Both the position numbers and the translations under genes were made by a program. 64,000 nucleotides of DNA from NCBI GenBank assembly GCA_037953745.1, contig JBAKBP010007103.1, positions 39,166-103,165 of the forward strand. Direction: 5' to 3'. Under the pieces are notes generated by a model that saw only the letters and a program-made list of their open reading frames with translations, did not search any database and was not told the origin of the DNA. Numbering within the stretch: position 1 is the stretch's first letter; every line of letters starts with the position of its first letter. Of the stretch, positions 32,792-43,900 are shown piece by piece. This DNA is from Lithodes maja (taxonomy: Eukaryota; Arthropoda; Malacostraca; Decapoda; Lithodidae).

Positions 32792-33213
32792 TGAAGATTG
32801 TTAGCCTAGGCATCACTCTCTAGTTAGTAGGTTGAAGAGAAGGTAAGTAACAACCCAAATGTACTCCAGGTATTCACAGAGACACCACCCCGAGCTATAG
32901 TCCAAGTAACACTGAAGTTAGTCTAAAAATAAGATCACTCATAGACTCGGGAAAGAGCTGGTCACTAAGAAAAGAAACTCGCCCCCTAGTGGTGTGGGGC
33001 GAGTTAACGATAATTGCAGAGTATATACAAAGGTTCATGGCGCTGGTGTGGTGCTTTGAAGCTCCATGTAGAGGTAGATTTGGTTGGATGAGGCTCCAGG
33101 AAGGGTTGAGCAGGCTCGGAGTGTGGTGCTTTGAAGCTCCATGTAGAGGTAGAGTTGGTTGGATGAGGCTTCAGGAAGGGTTGAGCAGGCTCGGAGTTTC
33201 GACGGACGTAACA

Positions 33214-33225
33214 CCTCCCCCCTAA
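33214..33225 (-). other. Polypurine tract of element 2
   Basis: On the - strand TTAGGGGGGAGG directly precedes the TGTTACG LTR start, as expected for the plus-strand primer. It overlaps the end of the pol frame. Confidence 0.75.
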
Positions 33226-34187
33226 GTCCCTGAAAGGTGTTGAAGAAGACTGAAATAAGGAGGGAGAGACCCCGAAACTGTGGACGTACTCCTGGACAAA
33301 GTATCGGCAATTAGATTGTCCACACCGCTAATATGCCGAACAATGAGTAGGTACTCTTGTAGCTGCAGGGCCCGCCGTAGAATCCTCTGATTATTGTTCC
33401 TCATTTTATGTATGAAAGTTAAAGGGTTGTGATCGGTGTAGATGAAAATGGGAGACTGTTGAGGCAGGTAACACTCAAACTTCTTGATTGAAGACACCAA
33501 TGCGAGGCCTTCTTTTTCAACTGTAGAGTAACCCCGCTGGCGTTTCTTCAATTTGGCCGAGAAGTAGGAGACGGGATGTAGGACACCATCTGCAAGGTTT
33601 TTCTGAAGAACGGCCCCTACTCCTTGGTCACTTGCATCAACCTGGAGATGGTAAGGTATGGAGTGGTCAGGGGTTTGGAACACAGGGTGCGAGGAGAGAA
33701 GGCGTTTGAGGTTGACGAAGGCTGCAGCACAGGCGGGACTCCAGACAAACCTAACTTTAGTACTAGTCAGGTCAGTTAATGGAGCAGAGATGGTGGCGAA
33801 GTTTCTGCAGAACCTCTTGTAAAAACCACACATCCCTAAAAACCGCATCAGGGACTTGCGGTCTGCTGGTTGGGGAAAGGTGGTGATGGCCACAATATTT
33901 GCATCCCTCGGGCGAGCAATACCCCGTCCCACCACATGGCCGAGGTAGGTGACAGTCCCTCGTCCAAAACACGACTTGGCTAGATTGATTGTGAAGCCAG
34001 TATCGGCGAGACGAGACAGCAGTCCCTCCAGTCTGGCGAGATGGTCCATCCATGTACCTGAAGTAATCACAATGTCATCAAAGTAGGAATCAACACCCTC
34101 TAAATCTTTAATAGTATAGAAAATAATGCGTTGAAAAGTCGCAGGGGCATTGATCATTCCGAAAGGCATCACATTATACTGGAACAA
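33222..34187 (-). pseudogene. pol: Reverse transcriptase (3' half) and RNase H of element 2
   Basis: Begins at FQYNVMPFGMINAPATFQRI, with catalytic YFDD at 34074-34085, then the thumb/connection region and RNase H (LQVDASDQGVGAVL, STVEKEGLAL, IYTDHNPLTFI, IADTLSR). All expected acidic residues of YFDD and RNase H are visible. It runs to the pol stop next to the polypurine tract. It is joined to the upstream part by a single-base frameshift near 34180, in the segment before FQYNVMPFG. Confidence 0.9.
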
Positions 34188-34987
34188 AACATGAATGATG
34201 AAATAACCTTGGCTCTCTCGGTCATACCTATTTGATAGTATCCTTTTTGAAGGTCTATGGTGGATACATATTGACCGGTTCCTACTTTGTCAATTAGATC
34301 ATCTATACAGGGAAGAGGATAAGCATCTGGCACAGTCCCAGAATATACCTTTCTATAATCTGTACAAAGTCTAGAAGTGCCATCTGGCTTAGGGACTAGC
34401 AAGGAGGGTGATGCCCAGGGTGAGTGACTGGGTTCTATAAGGTCGTGTTCCAGCATAAACTCAATTTCTTTCTTAATGATATTCTGCTTCTGAGGATTTA
34501 ACCTATAAGCTGATGGTTTAATAAGTCTAACATCTGAGGAAAGTAGGACTACATCGTGAAGCTGGGAGTTGCAAAAACCAAGGATATCTGAGGTGACCGA
34601 AGGGAACTTCAAAAGTACCGACTGAAGGTCATTTCTATGAGAAGGTGATATCTCATGCAAGTACCCATCTAAATGCTGCAACACTTCACTATTTTGGAGA
34701 TTGCCACAAGGGGAAGGAAGATAAACCTCCTCAATCATTTCAGCATCACTCTCCTTAGGCAACTCCTCAGACTTCATTGCAGTATTTACAATTAGGCAAG
34801 GTCTATTCTCCTCTAGTAACCTTTCAACGTATAGTTTGATTTGATTGACATGGACAAGCCGGCAATTTTTCCGACGATCTGGAGTGTTCACTACGTAATT
34901 GAGATCAGACAACTTCTGAGTTATGATTGTTGGGTCAGAATATTTACTTTTAAGAGGATGACCTGGACTGGGCAGAAAAAGGAGCAC
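34169..34987 (-). pseudogene. pol: Integrase C-terminal part fused to reverse transcriptase (5' half)
   Basis: One open frame begins in the integrase tail (LKSKYSDPTIITQKLSDLNY, VHVNQIKLYVE). It passes through a linker of about 100 residues and enters reverse transcriptase (AYRLNPQKQNIIKKEIEFML, PSHSPWASPSLLVPKPDG, RLCTDYRKV, STIDLQKGYYQIGM). This single frame shows directly that integrase lies upstream of RT in this element. It ends in a frameshift just before the VMPFG block. The integrase tail matches the one kept in element 1 (KYTGPYRVVEELSDLVYLV, TPDRRKRNQLCHVN). Confidence 0.92.
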
Positions 34988-35083
34988 TTTTTCCCCAGAA
35001 TTGAAAGTACGGTATTCAGATTTGAGATCATAGCGAGTTTACATTTTTGACTGATTTTTATCCAAATTATCTAGGGCAAGAGT

Positions 35084-35685
35084 TCACACTTTAGACATTT
35101 TAAGTTTCAAAGCATTTATGTACTCTGACACAGTGCGGGAGGGGTTATCAGAAACTGTATTGAACCACTGATCTTTCAGGACCTTCAAAGGGCCTCTGAT
35201 CTGACATCCATACAACAACTCAAAGGGGGAGTAACCTAGCGACTCCTGGGGGCATTCCCTGACAGCAAAAAGAAGAAAGTCAATGCTTTCATCCCACTCT
35301 CTCAGTCTCAAAACAGTACTTCTTTATCATACTCTTAAAACTCTGATGGAAACGTTCAAGGCAACCCTGTGTCTGAGGTCTGTACGCTGTGGACAAATGT
35401 TTTTGCACGTCTAACTCTGTCATTACTTGACACATCAGCCCACTGGTAAAGTTAGATCCCTGGTCACTTTGGATATCTTTTGGAATGCCTACTTTAGTGA
35501 AAAGATTCAATAAGTGAGAGGCAATGGTTTTGGCCTTAATGTTCTTCAAAGGGAAAGCTTCAGGGTATCGGGTAGCGGCACACATGACAGTCAAAAGATA
35601 TTAGTTTCCTCTCTTTGTTTTGGGAAGGGGTCCTACACAATCTATGACTATTTTTTCAAAGTGCTCTGACGTGACAGGGATAGGC
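35084..35685 (-). pseudogene. pol: Integrase catalytic core of element 2
   Basis: DNA-strand-transfer enzyme. The first Asp is in IVIDCVGPLPK (codon 35640-35642), followed by a TAA stop at 35601-35603. The next frame has AATRYPEAFPLKN, the second Asp in IQSDQGSNFTSG (35463-35465) and the Glu in QTQGCLERFHQ (35355-35357), giving a D-35-E spacing. A frameshift near 35300 leads to ESIDFLLFAVRECPQESLGY and SPFELLYG. All three DDE residues are present but the frame has a stop and a shift. Confidence 0.88.
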
Positions 35686-36117
35686 TTAACCCGTGGAGCC
35701 CCGGCTAGTTTTGTAATGTTTGTGCACCAGAACCCGGCCGGTTTTCAAAATATGGTTTTATTCCAGAAACAATAGCGAATGGGTTAGGAATGAAGGAAAA
35801 ACCACGAAAAACCGCTCAAAAAGCTTTAAAAATAGTCCTACAGAGCCCCCAAAAACGGATTTTACAAGAGTAAAAAATTGAAGGAAATTATCCCAAAAAA
35901 ACAGGTTATTGCGCGCTCGCGCCCACGCACGTGGACTTTGAAAGTTTTCAACCATCGGCACAGTTGCGTGGGATACGTACACAGTTCCCATACAAATCTG
36001 AGCCCTCTTGAGTGGCCTGAGGTTACGGTCGGCGCAATTAGGGTGACGCGCCAGGCGCGTCTCTGGGGCTGTGCGTTACATACATCGCCGACGCGTCGCT
36101 GGGGCTATACGGGTTAA
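35686..36117. mobile_element. TTAA-flanked MITE inside integrase
   Basis: TTAA at 35686-35689 and 36114-36117. Inward ends are TTAACCCGTGGAGCCCCGGC and TTAACCCGTATAGCCCCAGC, a good 20-bp inverted repeat. Codons on both sides (about 36118 onward and up to 35685) continue the integrase frame across a single TTAA, so it is a 428-bp insertion. It encodes no transposase. Confidence 0.82.
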
Positions 36118-36395
36118 GAGGTGCTTTGGAGATTACTTCATTTGGCTTACCCACCAGTTGGCAAGTGTGACAAGAACGGACAAAGTTGGACACATCTTTC
36201 TTCATTCCTGGCCAAAAAAAATTGATTTAGTATTTTCCTGTAAGTGTTGTTTTGACCTAGGTGTCCTGCTAGTTTATCATGAGCTAGATCCATGACAGAA
36301 GAACGGATGGATGAAGGGATGATGATTTGATGTGTATTAGACCATGTATCTGTGTCAGGCTTATCAGGTGTGGAAGCTACGCATGAGAACTCCAT
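36118..36395 (-). pseudogene. pol: Integrase zinc-binding region of element 2
   Basis: HDKLAGHLGQNNTYRKILNQFF supplies the two His of the HHCC domain. The two Cys (SCHTCQLVGKP) are in the neighbouring frame, reached after a run of eight T/A near 36225 where one base has been gained. The protein then meets the TTAA MITE. Confidence 0.8.
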
Positions 36396-36531
36396 GATAG
36401 TAAATGCTTAGATTCTTTCCATTCGCAGAAGTGTAATCAGCAACATGTCTAAATTTTGCAAGAGTTTCATCAGATTCTTGAGCTTAAATGAGATTCTCTT
36501 TAGACATGATCTGAGTGAACAATGTCGGACT

Positions 36532-37023
36532 TTATGTAGAGGGAGAGTCATGGGATACTAAGTTTTGAGAACGAGTAACTGCACATACAGGGAATATATG
36601 AGGAGTCTCTTTATCCATCCTCTCTGTAAGACTGATAAGTAAGGGAGCTTCTCTCAACTTCAAGGCAAGAATCAGCCCATCACCAGCCAAGTCATTTTCC
36701 AGAAGGAAGGAAACTCCAGGCACAGGAAGGTCCTGCTCAAGGATGGCTACTTTAATCGTTCCCCGGAGTAACACACTGTTAAGCACTATTTCAGCCATGT
36801 TAACTACTTTATTTGAATTCAAGAAATTAAGCTGGCTAACTTCCCCTGTATATCCAGTCTCAACGAAGGGGAAAGCTTTCTTTACTAATATGCTCTGGGC
36901 CGAGCCTGTATCCCTCAGAATTGTGACTGGATATTCCCTGGAATGTTCAAGAGTGGAGACGGTTCCTGGAACCTTGAAAGCAGAAAAGAGATCAGACGAC
37001 TCAATTGATTGAATGCATGTCAC
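36532..37023 (-). pseudogene. pol: Aspartic protease region of element 2
   Basis: ILRDTGSAQSILV holds the active-site Asp (36910-36912). The PGVSFLLENDLAGD block downstream corresponds to the conserved ILG/GND-type end of retroelement proteases and matches the GNDFAG block in element 1. The same frame continues from gag across stops. It cleaves the Gag-Pol polyprotein in intact relatives. Confidence 0.85.
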
Positions 37024-37272
37024 TGGTTCCCCAGTAGGTATGACAGATGGTGAACGAGAAGTGGCAATAGTGAGTTTGTAGGCAGATGAAGTTTTACAGC
37101 TAGAGTGTTGACATAGAAGGATGTTATGCCCTGTCCTTTTACAATATGTACAAAATTCCTAATTTCTGTTTTGATCTTTTGGTGTGGGATTTGAAGAACT
37201 TTGCAGCGAGCTGACTTCAGACACGGGGTAATTACTAGAGGGGAATCTAACAGTTGGTGTCCTAGACTCGTC
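37024..37272 (-). pseudogene. gag: Nucleocapsid zinc knuckle of element 2
   Basis: On the - strand FCTYCKRTGHNILLC is a CX2CX4HX4C knuckle (about 37110-37155). It is in the same frame as the upstream Gag and downstream protease but separated from Gag by a TGA (37273-37275), and a TAG lies just before the knuckle. Confidence 0.75.
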
Positions 37273-38597
37273 TCAGTTTGGAATGCCCCTGTGAATTAAA
37301 GCATAAGAATCTGCCAACTTGGCACTCTTAGTGAAGTCACTTTCACCCTTCTCCTCAACGTACACCAGGATATTGAGTGGTAGTCTTCGCTTCCATTCTT
37401 CAAGGACCATCAGGATAACTAAGTCTGTGAATGTGGTGATACGGGAAGTGTCCAGCCACTTCTTAAACATTCGAAACTTTTCCATTGCAAACTCTAAGTA
37501 TGTGTGCGTTTCAGGCTTGCAGTAGTTTCTAAACTGTATACGATAACTGTCGGGGGTTATAGAATATGCATCAAGAATGGCTTTCTTTACAAACTCATAA
37601 TCATCAATGTTTTCAAGGTTAGAGAAAATAGTGGAAGCTTTTCCTACTAATTTAGGATGAAGTAGCCACATCCACTCCTCCTTAGGCCATTTAAGGTGTG
37701 CAGCGGTCTTTTCAAAAGTCTGGAAAGAAGCTTCCGGATCTTTCTCATTGAAAGTTGGAACTAAGGAGATATTCTTAGCTAAGTTGAAAAACTTCTTCAG
37801 TTTCTCGCGCTCTAGCTTTTCTGCCTCGAGTTTTTTGGTTTCTTCTAGATTTTGGATTCTTGCCATTTCTAACTGTCTGTTTGCATTCTCAAACTCTTCC
37901 TGCTTTTGTAGCTTAAGAAGTTCCAACTGCCTATCTTTTTCCTTTTCCTGCCTATCTTTTTCCTTTTCCAGCAATTCTAACTGCCTATCTTTTTCCTTTT
38001 CCTGCTGAAGTATGGCTAACCGTTCCCTTTCAAAGGCTAGGCGCTCTCCTGACCATACATCCTGATTTGATCTATCAAGTCTCTCAGGTGTTTCACTTTG
38101 TGAATCCTCATCATCTATCATAGATTTATGCATAGAAAGACTAGCTGGTGTAAACTCATCTACGGCTTCAGACGGTAAGAATTCTCTAGAAACTAATTCT
38201 TCTATGACTATGTTTTTGATAATTTCTTTAGTATGTGAACTCTCAAAAGGTATGTCAAAGTGAAAAGTAATATACTTCCATTCATCCTTAGAAATCACTT
38301 GATTTAACCCGCTCACATCCTGACGCGATTTTTGAGCCTATTAGGGATACTTTAAATCCTTTGTTACCGTCAGGGGTATCTATAAACCTTTTAGTTTGTT
38401 TACTTCAACCTCTGCAGTTGTCTTTGAGTTAGCTGTGGGCAGAAAACTAATTTTTGGAGAGGTAATTATAACAGTGAGAGTAATCTATTTCTTGTTGCTA
38501 ATCTGGCAACCTCTGCGTCCTATGGTCGTGAGAGGGTTAAGAGTTTGTCAAGAGAGGGCTCATTACAAAACGCTTTTAATCTAAACCTGTCAGTCAT
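37273..38597 (-). pseudogene. gag: Gag of element 2, split by a MITE near its start
   Basis: The capsid protein. The main frame (from 38303 down to 37273) has an acidic N-terminal part, then a long charged coiled-coil made of near-repeats of EKEKDRQLELL (about 37930-38015). The SCAN-like capsid block follows (NISLVPTFNEKDPEASFQTF, YRIQFRNY, FTKSAKLADSYA), shared with element 1. It ends at a TGA likely derived from CGA. The true start is probably the ATG at 38595-38597: from there the same frame runs to the TTAA at 38540 and resumes at 38303 after the MITE. The ATG at 38314-38316 lies inside the MITE end and is not the original start. Confidence 0.85.
38304..38540. mobile_element. TTAA-flanked MITE inside gag of element 2
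   Basis: TTAA at 38304-38307 and 38537-38540. Inward ends are TTAACCCGCTCACATCC and TTAACCCTCTCACGACC. The Gag frame is open up to both edges and in register once one TTAA is kept. Its interior matches the MITE at 19389-19725. Confidence 0.82.
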
Positions 38598-38639
38598 TTT
38601 GAAAGATTTAATTAGGGATGCGAAGGCTACCGCTCAACT

Positions 38640-39633
38640 AAACATAAGTGGCAAAATTAAAAAAAACAAAATCTCAAAACCTACACATGAATTGGATATG
38701 AGCAGCACAGACTGGTAGATACTAGATACTCAACAGTTGCTACGAAAACTATGGATCAGAGGCAAGGATATTGGGCAAGTATATACCAGTAATGATTTTC
38801 ATACTAATGTTTCAGGCAAAGACACTAATCTCCTCCAATCAAAGATAATTAATGTAAATACCAACAGACAAGAACGCAAGAAAGTAAACTCTGAACTATC
38901 CCGCATTTCTTAAACAAAAGTATAAAAGTGATACACGATCCCAAAACAATAGAATAAGAGGAGTGGCAGGAGAGAGCTATATTCAGCAAGATCCTACTTC
39001 TACTTATTCAAATTATTAGAAGATGGTGATCATGTTCGGTCTATCCATAGTTTCGTATTCTTATGGAAGACTAGTATGAGAGGTACATCCTACTCAGACA
39101 TTAAATGGAGATTCAGGTGGATGACCGAAGTGCGGTAGGTTAACTACCGTCACATGAGGATACTCGGATATTCCCGCTACCGTCTGTCAAGGTATTTAAT
39201 ATATAAACGGGTATGGATGAGTAGGAGGGATTTGATGTGTCTCTTTGAAACTACAAATGGTGAATAAATGATAGTCTCTTAAATTTCTACAATAATGTAA
39301 TATTACCCAGCTACGTAAACCAACATAAAAGGAATTATTTAAGCAGCGTGAACAATAAAACAAAAAGGACTATAGCATAGTGATACATTTCAATGTTCAA
39401 GTCTTAAGAAAAAGCAAAAAATATTACAATTATATCAATTATCCCCAGAGCTACTACTCTTTGGAATTCACTTCCCTCGCATTGCTTTCCATAAACTTAC
39501 AATCTAAAAATGTTTAAATCCAGTTGTTACAAACATTTTATGAATGGAGGATGCCTTTAGGCACATGGACCTTCTTGTTTTATCTGTGTTTTTCCTTCCT
39601 CCGTTCATAGTCTCTTTAAAAAAAAAAAAAAAT
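38640..39633 (+). mobile_element. Probable decayed LINE 3' end in the leader of element 2
   Basis: The leader between gag and primer-binding site is about 1.1 kb, and on the opposite strand holds an LWNSLPSHCFP motif (about 39465-39495) followed by an A run (39617-39633). LWNSLP is typical of the C-terminal end of several LINE polyproteins. The rest is too decayed to classify, and no target-site duplication was found. Confidence 0.45.
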
Positions 39634-39674
39634 AGACTTAATGAAACTTGATTAATTGATCAAATGAAAAAGAG

Positions 39675-39692
39675 ATCCCGGTCAGGCCCCCA
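39675..39692 (-). other. Primer-binding site of element 2
   Basis: On the - strand TGGGGGCCTGACCGGGAT starts two bases after the LTR. Its complement ends in CCA with a T-arm-like ATCCCGG, as in a tRNA 3' end. Different primer from element 1. Confidence 0.75.
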
Positions 39693-39694
39693 CT

Positions 39695-40996
39695 TGTAAC
39701 AATCCGAAGTATTGCTCAACAGATATTGTAATCTTAAATTATTTGGCCTCAAGACTCTAGAGGTATGGGAACTTCAAACCGTACAAGAGACTGAATTTGA
39801 TAGGTAGGTATTCAGTAGGTATGGTATGGGTAGATTTCTTATAGGGATATTATTCTTATAGAGTTCCTTCATTAATATTCCAGTTCTTAGCTAGTTTTAT
39901 AGTATATGTTCAAGGGTCAACCAACCAAGCTTCATTAATGCCTATTCTAATAGGATTTCAAAACCAAGAAATAATGTCATTATTATTATTAGTAAAGTAA
40001 AGTTAAAGATAAATATAATTACAAGAAATTTGAATTACTAATTGAATTATTTACAGGGAGATTAAATATAAAAGTAAAATATTAGGGTTTAATTCTAGTT
40101 TCGCTTTCACAGCATACTCATGAATTTCTATGGCTACTTTAGAGTTGTCATATACCATACTTAATTCCTATATATGTCCAAAGCGGCGGAAATGCATTAT
40201 AAGGAATTATACCTACTGTAAACAAATAAAATAAAAAATTCTCCCCATATGCGGCACCATAGCTACTACATAATACTAAGTTAGGTTAGGTAAGGTTGTT
40301 AGGTTAGGCTAATGTCGTTAATGTAGTTTATTATCATTATATTACGTCTTTTACCCAGCAATTTCCCTGATCTTCATAGTTGGTCGGGAAGCTATGCCTT
40401 TACAAACGGCACCTCCCTTTTGTTGCCTGTACGTGAAACTAGAATTTTACCAATATTAGTTATAACTCTTACAAATAAAAAAAAAAAATAAATATAAATA
40501 TATACAAAAAATTATAAACTAAAAACACGAAATTATGACATTGAAATATAGTCACGTGCTCAATCCCGGTTAATGAAGATTGTTAGCCTAGGCATCACAC
40601 TCTCTAGTTAGTAGGTTGAAGAGAAGGTAAGTAACAACCCAACTGTACTCTAGGTATTCACAGAGACACCACCCCGAGCTATAGTCCAAGTAACACTGAA
40701 GTTAGTCTAAAAATAAGATCACTCATAGACTCGGGAAAGAGCTGGTCACTAAGAAAAGAAACTCGCCCCCTAGTGGTGTGGGGCGAGTTAACGATAATTG
40801 CAGAGTATATACAAAGGTTCATGGCGCTGGTGTGGTGCTTTGAAGCTCCCTGTAGAGGTAGATTTGGTTGGATGAGGCTCCAGGAAGGGTTGAGCAGGCT
40901 CGGAGTGTGGTGCTTTGAAGCTCCATGTAGAGGTAGAGTTGGTTGGATGAGGCTTCAGGAAGGGTTGAGCAGGCTCGGAGTTCGAGGGACGTAACA
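39695..40996 (-). repeat. 5' LTR of element 2 (right on the map), 1,302 bp
   Basis: Matches 31327-33213 apart from the minisatellite, the TTAA insertion in the left copy and a 367-bp MITE in this copy. Scattered substitutions (for instance four in the first 200 bp) show it is older than element 1. Confidence 0.92.
40078..40458. mobile_element. MITE in the right LTR with 7-bp target-site duplication
   Basis: AATATTA at 40078-40084 and 40452-40458. The left LTR has a single AATATTA followed directly by GTTATAAC, the empty site. Inward ends are GGGTTTAATTCTAGTTTC and GGTAAAATTCTAGTTTCAC, imperfect inverted repeats. No coding capacity. The 7-bp duplication does not identify a superfamily for certain. 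Confidence 0.75.
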
Positions 40997-43900
40997 ACCA
41001 CCACACTTCACACCACAACCACCACACTGCAACACACTACATTACACAATAGAACCACCACACAGCAACACACTACATTACACAAGACAACCACTACACC
41101 GCAACACACTACATTACACAATACAACCACCACACTGCACACCATAACCACCACACTGTAACACACTACATTACACAATACAATCACCACACCGTAACAC
41201 ACTACATTACACAATGCAGCCGCCACACTTCACACCACAACCACCACACTGCAATACAATACATAACACAATACAACCACCACACTGCAACACACTACAT
41301 AACACAATAGAAACCACCACACTTCACACAACAACCACCACACTGCAACACACTACATTACATAATACAACCACCACACTGCACACCACAACCACCACAA
41401 TACACAACACAATACAACCACCACACTTCACACCACAACCACCACACTGCAACACACAACATTACACAATACAACCACCACATTGCAACACACTACATTG
41501 CACAATACAACCACCACACCGCACACCACAACCACCACACTGCAACACACTACATAACACAATACAACCACCACACATCACACGACAACCACCACACTGC
41601 AACAAACTACATTACACAATACAACCACCACACTGCAACACACTACATAGCACAATACAACCACCACACTGCACACCACAACCACCACAGTGCAACACAC
41701 TACATTACACAATACAACCACCACACTGCAACACACTACATTACACATTTCAACCACCACACTGCACACAACAACCACCACACTGCAACACACTACATTA
41801 CACAATACAACCACCACACTGCAACACACTACGTAGCACAATACAACCACCACACTGCACACCACCACCACCACCACACTGCAACACACTACATTACACA
41901 ATACAACCACCACACCGCAATACACTACATTCCACAATACAACCACCACACTGCAACACACTACATTACACAATACAACCACCACACTGAAACACACTAC
42001 ATTATACAATACAACACAATGCACACAATTGCAACACAATACCACAATGCACACCACAACCACCACACTGCAACACACTACATTACAAACTACAACCACC
42101 ACTCTGCAGCACACTACATTACACAATACAACCACCACACCGCACACCACAACCACCACACTGCAACACACTACATAACACAATACAACCACCAAACTTC
42201 ACACCACGACCACCACACTGCATCACACTACATTACACAATTCAACCACCACACTTCACACCACAACCACCACACTGCAGCACACTACATTACACAATAC
42301 AACCACCACACCGCACACTACAACCACCACACTGCACACCACTAACACCAAACTGCAACACACCACATAACACAATTCAACCACCACACTACAACACATT
42401 ACATTACACAATACAACCACCACACTGCAACACACTACATTACACAATACAACCACCACACTGCAACACACTACATTACACAATAGAACCACCACGCTGC
42501 ACACCACAACCACCACACTGCATCACACTACATTACACAATGCAACCACCACACCGCACACTACAACCACCACACTGCACACCACTAACACCAAACTGCA
42601 ACACACCACATAACACAATTCAACCACCACACTACAACACATTACATTACACAATACAACCACCACACTGTAACACACTACATTACACAATACAACCACC
42701 ACACTGCAACACACTACATTACACAATAGAACCACCACACCGCACACTACAACCACCACACTGCAACACACTACATTACACAATAAAACTACCACACTGC
42801 AACACACTACATCACACAACACAACCACCACACTGCAAGACACTCCATAACACAATAGAACCACCACATTGCAACACACTACATTACACAACACAACCAC
42901 CACACTGCAACACACTACATAACACAATACAACCACCACACTGCAACACACATTACACAATACAGCAACCACACTGCAACACCACAACCACCACACTGCA
43001 ACACACTACATAACACAATACAACCACCACACCGCACACCACAACCACCACACTGCAACACACTATATAACACAATACAACCACCACACTTCATACCACA
43101 ACCACCACACTGCAACACACATTATAACCACCACACTACAACACACTACATTACACAATACAACCACCATACTGCAACACACTACATTGAACAACACAAC
43201 CACCACACTGAAATACACTACATTGCACAATTTAACCACCACACTGCACACCAAAACCACCACACTGCAACACACTCCATTACCCAATACAACTATCACA
43301 CCGCACACCACAACCACCACACTATCACACACTCCATTACCCAATACAACCACCACACCGCACACCACAACCACCACACTGAAACACAATATGTAACACA
43401 ATACAACCACCACACTTCACACCACAACCACCACACTGCAACACACATTACACAATACAACCACCACACTGCAACACACTACATAACACAATACAACCAC
43501 CACACTGCAACACACTACATAACACAATACAACCACCACACTGCAACACACTACATTACACAATACAACCACCACACTGCAACACACTACATAACACAAT
43601 ACAACCACCACACTGCAACACACTACCTAACACAATACAACCACCACACTACACACCAAAACCACCACACTGCAATACACTACATTACACAATACAACCA
43701 CCACACCGCACATCACAACCATACCACTGCAACACACTACATAACACAATACAACCATCACTCTGCACCACAATACATTACACATTACAACCACCACACC
43801 GCACACCACAACCACCACACTGCAACACTCACATTACACAATACAACCACCACACCACACACCACAACCACCACACTCCAACACACTACATTACACAATA

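Larger units (their letters stand above)
31327..33213 (-). repeat. 3' LTR of element 2 (left on the map), 1,887 bp
   Basis: Pairs with 39695-40996. It is longer because it contains eight copies of a 47-bp unit (one in the other LTR) and a TTAA insertion of 618 bp. A TTA microsatellite lies at about 31938-31966. Two 75-bp tandem units (33046-33120, 33121-33195) near its end are present in both LTRs. Confidence 0.92.
31327..40996 (-). mobile_element. LTR retrotransposon, Gmr1-like (element 2), inserted in satellite
   Basis: A 9,670-bp element with LTRs at both ends. Plus-strand boundaries are TGTAACA at 31327 and CGTAACA at 40996, flanked by ACCA on both sides (31323-31326, 40997-41000). On the - strand the order is LTR, primer-binding site, Gag, protease, integrase, reverse transcriptase, RNase H, polypurine tract, LTR. 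Integrase before reverse transcriptase is the Gmr1-type arrangement. Frames are broken by stops, frameshifts and nested MITEs, so the copy is inactive. Confidence 0.93.

Noticed and set aside
40281..40308. TTAGGTTAGG-type sequence, possible arthropod telomere repeat
   Set aside because: Only a few imperfect units inside a MITE; too short and interrupted to be telomeric.
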